A DNA stretch of 17,855 bases from an uncultured Bacilli bacterium. GTDB lineage: Bacteria > Bacillota_I > Bacilli_A > RF39 > UBA660. The stretch covers positions 1 to 17,855 of the forward strand of contig CAKOSO010000008.1 of assembly GCA_934102355.1 (NCBI GenBank). Direction: 5' to 3'. Positions 5,839 to 11,837 of this stretch are shown piece after piece. The translations under genes were made by a program, and so were the position numbers. The notes under the pieces were generated by a model. The model had not been told where the DNA came from and did not search any database. It saw only the letters and a program-made list of their open reading frames with translations. The stretch's first letter is position 1; every line of letters begins with the position of its first letter.

Positions 5839-7698
5839 ATGTCTAAAAGACAATTTAAAGCTGAATCTAAAAAACTTTTAGATTTAATGATTAATTCGAT
5901 TTATACAAATAAAGAAATATTTTTAAGGGAGTTAATATCTAATTCTAATGATGCATTAGATAAGTTATATTATGAATCTTTAACCAATAAGTCATTAAAA
6001 GTAGATAAAAAGAAATTATTTATAAAAATAAGCGTAGATAAGGAAAATAGACTACTTACAATTGAAGATAATGGTATTGGAATGAGTAAGGATGAGCTTG
6101 CTGAAAACTTAGGTACTATTGCTAAAAGTGGTTCTTTAGCATTTAAAGAAGCTTTAACAAAAAAAGATAAGATTAATATAATTGGACAATTTGGAGTAGG
6201 CTTTTATTCAAGTTTTATGGTAAGTGATAAGGTTACAGTTGAAAGTAAAAAAGCTGGAGAAAATGAAGCTTATAAATGGATATCAGAGGGAGCTTCTGGA
6301 TATGAAATTGTTCCATGTAATAAAAATAGCTTTGGCACAAAGATAATACTTCATATAAAAGAAAGTGATAAAGATGAGGAATTTGATGAATTCTTAGAAG
6401 AATTTAAAATTCAAGGCTTAATTAAAAAATATTCTGACTATGTAACATATCCAATTAAAATGGAAACTAAGGATGAAAAAACTGGTGATATATCTTTAAG
6501 TGAACCAATAAATAGTATGATTCCTTTATGGAAGAAAAGTAAAAATAAGATAAAAGAAGAAGAATATAACAGCTTTTATCAAGAAAAATTCTTTGATTAT
6601 GAAAAGCCACTTAAAGTAATTCATACAAAAACAGAAGGAATAGTTAGTTATGATGCACTTATGTTTATACCATCAAGGGTTCCATATGATTTCTACACTA
6701 AAGATTATAAAAAAGGCTTAGAATTATATTCAAATGGTGTTTTAATAATGGAACACTGTGAGGATTTACTTCCTGACTATCTAAACTTTGTAAAAGGCGT
6801 TGTTGATTCACCAGATTTATCACTTAATATATCAAGGGAAATCTTACAGCAAAATAGACAATTAAGGGTAATTGCTAAGACCATAGAAAAGAAGATTCTA
6901 AAAGAACTAAATGACATGTTATTAAATGAAAGAGATAAGTATGATACTTTCTTTAAAACATTTGGTGTTAATATAAAATATGGTATATATGATAATTATG
7001 GTGCTAAAAAAGATGATTTAAAAGACCTTGCATTATTCTACTCATCAAAAGAAAAGAAAAATATTACCTTAAAAGAATATGTTAAAAACATGAGTGAAGA
7101 AGATGATACAATTTATTATGCATGTGGTGAGACAGTAAGTAAGATAGATATGATGCCTCAAGTAGAAAGCATAAAGGAAAAGAATAAAGAAATATTATAT
7201 TTAACTGATTATGTTGATGAATTTGTTCTTAAGATGATAGATAAGTATGATGACAAGAAATTTGTAAATATATCATCTAATGATTTTGATCTATCAACTA
7301 AAGAAGAAAAAGAGGCTTTGGATAAAAAGAATAGTGATGATAAAGAAATTTTTGATTTTATGAAAAAAGTATTAAACAATAAAGTAGAAGATATAAGATA
7401 TACAAATAAATTAAAAAATCATCCTATATGTTTAACTAGTGAAGGAAATATAACAGTTGAAATGCAAAAAGTAATAAATGCTATGCCAACAGATGAAAAA
7501 GCAGAAGCAAAACTAGTTCTTGAAATAAATGAAAATCATAAGATAGCTAAAAAGATAAAAGAACTATACGAAACTGATAAAGATACGCTAGAGAAATATA
7601 CTAAGATTTTGTATGATGAAGCTTTACTAATCGAAGGACTTCCTGTTGAAAATCCTACTGAATTAAGCTCTTTAGTATGCGACTTATTATCTAAATAA
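5839..7698 (+). CDS. htpG: Hsp90-family molecular chaperone HtpG
   Basis: A cytosolic, ATP-dependent chaperone dimer that remodels client proteins. The 619 residues are near the usual bacterial length (about 620-640). The N-terminal GHKL ATPase domain (about 1-215) shows the N-box LRELISNSNDALDKL, the Bergerat motifs DNGIGMSKDEL and GQFGVGFYSSFM, and a lid with GTIAKSG. The middle domain (about 220-490) includes the conserved stretch SPDLSLNISREILQQNR with its catalytic-loop arginine. The C-terminal dimerisation domain ends DLLSK, without the MEEVD tail of eukaryotic Hsp90, as expected. AGGAG lies upstream of the ATG. It is a single-gene transcript with a CIRCE-like operator and its own terminator. 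Its last codons and terminator are duplicated about 760 bp downstream. Confidence 0.98.
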   Translation: MSKRQFKAESKKLLDLMINSIYTNKEIFLRELISNSNDALDKLYYESLTNKSLKVDKKKLFIKISVDKENRLLTIEDNGIGMSKDELAENLGTIAKSGSLAFKEALTKKDKINIIGQFGVGFYSSFMVSDKVTVESKKAGENEAYKWISEGASGYEIVPCNKNSFGTKIILHIKESDKDEEFDEFLEEFKIQGLIKKYSDYVTYPIKMETKDEKTGDISLSEPINSMIPLWKKSKNKIKEEEYNSFYQEKFFDYEKPLKVIHTKTEGIVSYDALMFIPSRVPYDFYTKDYKKGLELYSNGVLIMEHCEDLLPDYLNFVKGVVDSPDLSLNISREILQQNRQLRVIAKTIEKKILKELNDMLLNERDKYDTFFKTFGVNIKYGIYDNYGAKKDDLKDLALFYSSKEKKNITLKEYVKNMSEEDDTIYYACGETVSKIDMMPQVESIKEKNKEILYLTDYVDEFVLKMIDKYDDKKFVNISSNDFDLSTKEEKEALDKKNSDDKEIFDFMKKVLNNKVEDIRYTNKLKNHPICLTSEGNITVEMQKVINAMPTDEKAEAKLVLEINENHKIAKKIKELYETDKDTLEKYTKILYDEALLIEGLPVENPTELSSLVCDLLSK

Positions 7699-7724
7699 AA
7701 GGTTTTAATAATTAAGACCTTTTT
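7684..7724 (+). repeat. Direct repeat copy 1: htpG 3' end plus terminator
   Basis: These 41 bases recur without change at 8443-8483. Similarity extends about 15 bases further upstream with several mismatches. This copy codes the final LLSK and stop of HtpG and carries its terminator. Confidence 0.9.
7697..7724 (+). terminator. htpG terminator
   Basis: AAAAGGT (7697-7703) pairs with ACCTTTT (7717-7723) with a 13-base loop and a terminal T-run. Confidence 0.8.
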
Positions 7725-7752
7725 ATTGTAATGACAATGTAATTGAAATGTA

Positions 7753-7781
7753 TTGACTTTTCTTTGCTTATATTATATAAT
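7753..7781 (+). promoter_or_regulatory. Promoter of the toxin-antitoxin operon
   Basis: TTGACT (7753-7758), 17 bases, TATAAT (7776-7781), 23 bases before the antitoxin ATG. RelB/DinJ-type antitoxins usually repress their own promoter, but I see no clear palindrome that I would call the operator. Confidence 0.75.
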
Positions 7782-7804
7782 TATGTTGTACGAGGAGGGA
7801 TAAT

Positions 7805-8098
7805 ATGGATAGCATTCCTAATACTACAAATTTGAATGTTAGAGTTGATATGGCACTTAAGCAAGAAAGTGATACATTATTTAAGAGTTTGGGATTAAAT
7901 ATGAGTACTGCTATTAATATGTTTTTAACTAAATGTGTTAAAACATCTAGCATTCCTTTTAAAATTGAAGAACCTAAACCTAGTAAAGAGTTAAAAAAAG
8001 CATTAAAAGAAGTAGACTACATAATGAAACATCCTGAAAAGTATAAAGCATATAATTCAGTTGAGGAGTTATTTGAAGAACTAGATAGTGATGATTGA
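7805..8098 (+). CDS. RelB/DinJ-family antitoxin
   Basis: The product has 97 residues. The N-terminal ribbon-helix-helix reads LNVRVDMALKQESDTLFKSL followed by GLNMSTAINMFLTKCVKTSSIPF. This is the classic RelB/DinJ layout: a DNA-binding strand, two helices, then the 'IPF' turn. The C-terminal half (about 60-97) is the acidic, helical toxin-wrapping part (KKALKEVDYIMKHPEKYKAY...EELFEELDSDD). It has a GGAGGG site and a strong promoter. Its stop lies inside the first codons of the toxin gene, an 8-base overlap typical of coupled toxin-antitoxin pairs. The antitoxin looks intact although its partner does not. Confidence 0.92.
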   Translation: MDSIPNTTNLNVRVDMALKQESDTLFKSLGLNMSTAINMFLTKCVKTSSIPFKIEEPKPSKELKKALKEVDYIMKHPEKYKAYNSVEELFEELDSDD

Positions 8099-8393
8099 AC
8101 TTATAACAAAAGTTAAATATAAAATTAAATATACTAGCGATTTCAAGAAAAATTATAAGAAAATTAAAAAACAGGGTAAGGATGTTGAATAGCTTAAATA
8201 TGTAATTGACAGACTAGTCAATGGGTTAGAACTAGAAGAGAAATATAAAAATCATATATTAAACGATAGTAAGTATTATAAAAACTGTGGTGAATGTCAT
8301 GTGGAACCTGACTGGCTTTTAGTTTATAAATATATGTATGATGAACTTATTTTAGTACTTGTTGCGACTGGAAGCCACTCGGAACTGTTTTAA
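8091..8393 (+). pseudogene. YafQ/RelE-type mRNA interferase toxin with premature amber codon
   Basis: Reading from ATG 8091 gives a 100-codon YafQ-like ribosome-dependent endoribonuclease, which would cleave mRNA in the ribosomal A site. Visible features are YTSDFKKNYKKIKKQGKD at the start, then KNHILND, GECHVEPDWLLVYKY and LVLVATGSHSELF at the end. These match the family's core, including the conserved His, Asp and GSHSELF tail. Codon 34 is TAG (8190-8192), reading GAA TAG CTT where a lysine or glutamine codon is expected. The rest of the frame is clean, so this is one point mutation rather than long decay. TAG serves as a stop in other genes here, so recoding is unlikely; suppression or a sequencing error remains possible. 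Confidence 0.85.
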
Positions 8394-8442
8394 TAACAAA
8401 GTTTTTTAAACTAAAGTTTTATGATGTTCTTAAGTCTATGAT

Positions 8443-8483
8443 TTATTATCTAAATAAAAGGTTTTAATAATTAAGACCTTTTT
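8443..8483 (+). repeat. Direct repeat copy 2: relic of htpG 3' end plus terminator
   Basis: Identical over 41 bases to 7684-7724. The preceding bases still read, in the matching frame, as V-Y-D-L-L-S-K-stop against V-C-D-L-L-S-K-stop in HtpG. It includes a functional-looking terminator (8456-8485), which closes the toxin-antitoxin operon and sits only 26 bases before the dacA start codon. Confidence 0.9.
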
Positions 8484-8511
8484 TTCATACAATTATTTAG
8501 GTGATGTTTAG

Positions 8512-8688
8512 TTGAAAAAAGTTTTAGTTTTAATTATATTGGTATTAATTATACCAATTAAAATATGTGCTTATAATTTAGGTGAATCGGCTATTTTAAT
8601 GGAAGAGGATACAAAAAGGGTCTTAGTATCAAAAAACATGAATAGGAAAAAACTTATAGCGTCCACTACTAAAATCATGACTATATAA
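8512..8688 (+). pseudogene. dacA: D-Ala-D-Ala carboxypeptidase, 5' fragment cut by the mobile element
   Basis: The start is TTG 8512, after AGGTGAT at 8499-8505. The fragment has a signal peptide (KKVLVLIILVLIIPIKICA), then NLGESAILMEEDTKRVLVSK, the usual opening of S11 penicillin-binding-protein peptidases. The catalytic SxxK motif follows as ASTTKIMT (Ser51, Lys54). Codon 57 is interrupted, and the frame runs three codons into the element before TAA 8686-8688, giving 58 residues. Joined at the ATGAC core to the 3' part, it gives exactly 338 codons with no frame break. It has no promoter of its own after the terminator at 8485, so it may rely on read-through. Confidence 0.9.
8671..8681 (+). 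repeat. attL core of the integrated element
   Basis: AAAATCATGAC at the left junction agrees with AAGATAATGAC at the right junction at 9 of 11 positions and perfectly over ATGAC. Large serine recombinases exchange strands at a central dinucleotide, here presumably within ATGAC. The exact dinucleotide cannot be fixed from one integrated copy. Confidence 0.7.
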
Positions 8689-8843
8689 TGATTAACAGTA
8701 AATATATTAGAAATATAAACAATATTTGTACAAGTAAATATACTGTTTTGTATAATGCTACTTTATATATTGTATGTTAAATAAATGAATTGGCACATGT
8801 GTTAAACATTAGTTAAAATGTATACGATTTATAATATAGATAA

Positions 8844-8866
8844 CAAACAAAGGTGAACTTTGTTTG
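8844..8866 (+). other. Hairpin in the element's left end
   Basis: CAAACAAAG (8844-8852) pairs perfectly with CTTTGTTTG (8858-8866) over a 5-base loop. It lies in the roughly 230-base non-coding left end, upstream of the radical-SAM gene's start signals. There is no T-run. It may be a leader element or an accessory recombination site. Confidence 0.4.
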
Positions 8867-8910
8867 GAACATAATTATAATCGATGAAATCTAAAAAATG
8901 AGGGTATTAT

Positions 8911-8958
8911 TGATATGAACCCCGTTTCTTGGACATAAGAGAAACGAGGTTCATATCA
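8911..8958 (+). repeat. 19-bp near-perfect palindrome at the radical-SAM gene start
   Basis: Bases 8911-8929 pair with 8940-8958 with one mismatch (8922 against 8947), around a 10-base spacer. The left arm contains the gene's ATG (8915) and the right arm lies in the open coding frame. The in-frame stop TAA (8936-8938) is in the spacer. No T-run follows, so it is not a simple terminator. Confidence 0.85.
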
Positions 8959-10897
8959 TTCTAAAGAAAATCATTTTTCTAAAGAAGCAGTTGATAAGTT
9001 TATAAAATTTGCTAATGATGCTAATGTCGGCTATTTACAAATATCTGGAGGTGGAGAACCTTTTCTTGAATTTGATGCGATTTTAAAATGTATTGAAACC
9101 ATTAAAGCAGAACGAATTATTTTAGTAACAAGTGGCTTTTGGGCATATAATGAAATTAATGCTGAAAAATATTTGAAAGAATTATATAATTCACTCTCAA
9201 AAAATCCTATAACTCCTAGATTGACAATAAGAGTTAGTATTAGTGAATATCTTAGCATCAAATTGAAAGAAAAACCTCTTGTAAATTTAATTAATATTTT
9301 TGATAAAAAATATAAAAATAAAAAAAACTTCACTCTCCAATTAAAGTTTTTTGAAGGTGATCATGCGTTAGAAAAATATTTAAATGATTATTTTCCTGGA
9401 TATAAACTATTTTTAATAGAAAACAATGGAACAGATGATGAAAAATATATTAAGGTAATGCCTTGGAAATATAAATTAAAACTAAAATCTGGTTATGAAG
9501 TTATACTTGGTAAATCGCGTATTTTTAAATCTAATCTTAGACCAAAAATTAATGATAAACAAAGTATTATTGAGAGTGAAAATATATATGATACTGATTT
9601 ACAACTATCCCAAAAAGATTATCCATCTATTATACATAACTTTGATGGAAAGATAGGATTTGATTGGATTGTTGAATATAATGGTAATGTATGCACATGG
9701 CAAAATAGAGTGCAAGACAATTTGTTAAATATTTATGAAGATGATTATGATACTGTTGTTAATAACACACTGAATGATTTGTTGACATATTCATATATAG
9801 ATAAAGGTTCAAAATATAGAGAAAGTATTGTTAATGAGATTTCACCTAGAACAGTATCTTTGATGAAATCTGTTAATATAAGAGATTATGCTGGTACTTT
9901 ATTGTTTGCAGACGAAAAAATAAGGCTATATTATAGCATTAGAGTTATTCAAGATTATTTATCAGAAAATAAAATTAATATAAGCACTTTAAATCAACTA
10001 TCTCAGGAATTAGTGGATACTATTAATTTGGATAAGAAAACATTACAAAAGATGTATCAAGACTCAGAATACTCTATTTTAAATCAAGAATTTAAACTTC
10101 CAGTATCTTCTGAAACACTTCATGATTTTCTAGAATTAGTAAAATTAGGACATTATGAATTAAATAAAAGTGATATAGAAAAAGCAATCAAAAGATATAA
10201 TGACATAACTGAAGCAAAAAAAATAAAATCTTTAGATGATATAATTGTCAAAAATGATATGGAAGTAGAAAGAAGATTAACAAAACGAATGATGACACGA
10301 AAAAAAATTAAAACTGAAGAAAAAGAAATAACATACTATATATGTAGACATGGTGAAACAAATTGGAATGTGGAAAATCGTATTAAAGGTCAAATAGAAG
10401 ACTTAAAAACAACATTTACAGATCGAGGAAATAAGCAAATTGTTAATTTAAAAAATAGATTATTTGATGAAAAAATAGAGGCTATTTTTACTTCGGATTT
10501 ATATAGAACTAAGGAAACAACAAAAATAATAAACGAAAATTCTAAGTTACCAATTTATTATTGTGAAAACTTTCGAGGATTAAATATGGGAAAATTTCAA
10601 GGTGGTTTAATGAGTGATTTTTTAAATAATGAAAGTGTGAAAAAAGCATTTGTTGACTATGATTTTGTAATTCCAGGTGGTGAAAGTATTAATCAATTAA
10701 ACTCTAGATATATTAAAGGTTTGGATATAATAAGAGATAATTATAATTATGATAAGGTTGCAATTATTTCTCACGGTGCTGCGATAAGCAATATAAAATC
10801 AAAAATATCAGGTAAAAAATATGAAGATATTGATTATTGTATTATAAAATATTATAATAATAAATATACAATAGTTGAATCTGGAAAATATATTTAA
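8915..10897 (+). pseudogene. Radical-SAM/histidine-phosphatase fusion, 5' end broken
   Basis: GAGGG (8900-8904) and ATG 8915 begin MNPVSWT, then TAA at 8936. The same frame is open from 8939 to 10897 (652 codons). Its start, RGSYHSKENHFSKEAVDKF, then YLQISGGGEPFL, is a radical-SAM half-barrel with the GGGEP SAM-binding motif, but the CxxxCxxC cluster expected just before it is missing. A long middle part (roughly 9400-10300) has conserved-looking blocks (EISPRTVSLMKSVNIRDYAG) that I cannot name. The C-terminal 190 residues are a phosphoglycerate-mutase-type histidine phosphatase: YICRHGETNWN (His codon 10349), TSDLYRTKET, PGGESINQL, IISHGAAIS (His codon 10772). The only in-frame alternative start seen in the early part is TTG 9173, without a ribosome binding site. 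The phosphatase part looks intact, but expression is doubtful. Confidence 0.75.
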
Positions 10898-10911
10898 AGG
10901 AGAGTGATTTC

Positions 10912-11652
10912 ATGTATTTATTTTTAGCAAGCAATATTGGAGGAGTAAAAAAAGAAAATGGTAATAAAATTCCAATCAAATTTTTTGAAAATAACGATTT
11001 TTTAAAAAATTTAAAAAAAATTATAAAAAATAACAAAAAATTTGTTTTGGTAGCAAGTGATCCAGATAATTACGAAAGAAATGATTTGTTTTTACAAATG
11101 GATATTGAAGCATTAAAACTAAGTGGTTTAACATTTGAAGAATATCTTGTATTAGATGGACGAGCTAAAGAAAATATTACTAGTATTTTGGAGGATTGCG
11201 ATTTAATTTTTCTATGTGGAGGTAACACATTGATTCAAAATAAATTCTTTAATAGTATTAATTTAAAGAAATATTTAAAAGATGTTGATTCGGTCATTGT
11301 TGGAATAAGTGCAGGTTCGATAAATTCAGCTGGTGATGTATACAATAGTCCTGAATGTGACGAAGACTTAAATAATTCTCCTTATTTAAAAGGATTAGGA
11401 TTAACAACAATTAATATTGAACCGCATTTTATATTAGAAAATCTAAATGATGATTATAACAAAAAGTTACAAAGAAATGCAATAATAAAGGAATCATATA
11501 ATAGAACGATAATTGCTTTAACTGATGGTGCATACATTTTGCAAACAAATAATGAATGTAAATTGTACGGAGAGAGCTATAAAATAAAAAATGGAATAAT
11601 CGATAAAATTTGTGATAACGATGAATGTGTAATTTTAAATGATAGTTTGTAA
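10912..11652 (+). CDS. Peptidase S51 (peptidase E/cyanophycinase-like) family protein
   Basis: The product has 246 residues and AAGGAGAG lies just before the ATG, 14 bases after the upstream gene, so the two form one unit. Family features are IFLCGGNTLIQNKF (the GGN/GGD loop), VGISAGSINSA with nucleophile Ser133, and NIEPHF with His172, then IALTDGAYI, matching the Ser-His-Glu arrangement of S51 enzymes. Members hydrolyse Asp-X dipeptides or related acidic peptides, or act as amidases. The substrate here is unknown. It is cytosolic, with no signal peptide. It sits beside a radical-SAM/phosphatase fusion within a mobile element. This could mean processing of a small modified peptide or metabolite, but that is inference. 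No inactivating lesion is seen. Confidence 0.85.
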   Translation: MYLFLASNIGGVKKENGNKIPIKFFENNDFLKNLKKIIKNNKKFVLVASDPDNYERNDLFLQMDIEALKLSGLTFEEYLVLDGRAKENITSILEDCDLIFLCGGNTLIQNKFFNSINLKKYLKDVDSVIVGISAGSINSAGDVYNSPECDEDLNNSPYLKGLGLTTINIEPHFILENLNDDYNKKLQRNAIIKESYNRTIIALTDGAYILQTNNECKLYGESYKIKNGIIDKICDNDECVILNDSL

Positions 11653-11663
11653 AATAAAAATTT

Positions 11664-11697
11664 AAGAAATAATTTGTATGTAATTATTTCTTTTTTT
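11664..11697 (+). terminator. Rho-independent terminator after the S51 gene
   Basis: AAGAAATAATT (11664-11674) pairs perfectly with AATTATTTCTT (11682-11692), followed by T residues to 11697. It separates the cargo transcript from the recombinase genes. Confidence 0.85.
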
Positions 11698-11726
11698 GTG
11701 TAATAAGATTAATTGGTGATATATAA

Positions 11727-11837
11727 ATGATTGATACTGAACTTGCTATAATTTTAAATGAGTACTTATATAAGAGAAAAATAATTAATTTTGATTTATA
11801 TAATGATGCTTTAAAAAAATTAGGAGTTGATAGTTGA
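11727..11837 (+). CDS. 36-residue ORF coupled to the recombinase gene
   Basis: ATG 11727 to TGA 11835-11837, preceded by GGTGAT. The product, MIDTELAIILNEYLYKRKII continuing NFDLYNDALKKLGVDS, is predicted to be two short helices joined by a turn. It is reminiscent of SHOCT-like mini-domains, which are also a short helical oligomerisation unit. Its stop overlaps the recombinase ATG by one base, and its own last codons carry the recombinase's AGGAG. That coupling argues it is translated and may be a partner of the recombinase, for example a directionality factor, though it is very small for one. Function is not known. Confidence 0.5.
   Translation: MIDTELAIILNEYLYKRKIINFDLYNDALKKLGVDS

Noticed and set aside
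8190..8192. Possible TAG recoding because an otherwise intact toxin frame contains TAG
   Set aside because: Other genes here end normally at TAG (for example 2687-2689, 4738-4740, 16027-16029, 17716-17718), so the codon is an ordinary stop.
8936..8938. Programmed read-through or selenocysteine insertion at the stop inside the radical-SAM gene
   Set aside because: The stop is TAA, not TGA, and read-through would still leave no CxxxCxxC cluster, so a deletion or rearrangement explains it better.
9031..9333. Minus-strand 100-codon frame under the radical-SAM region
   Set aside because: It mirrors the plus-strand frame that carries the GGGEP motif and has no start signals or recognisable content.
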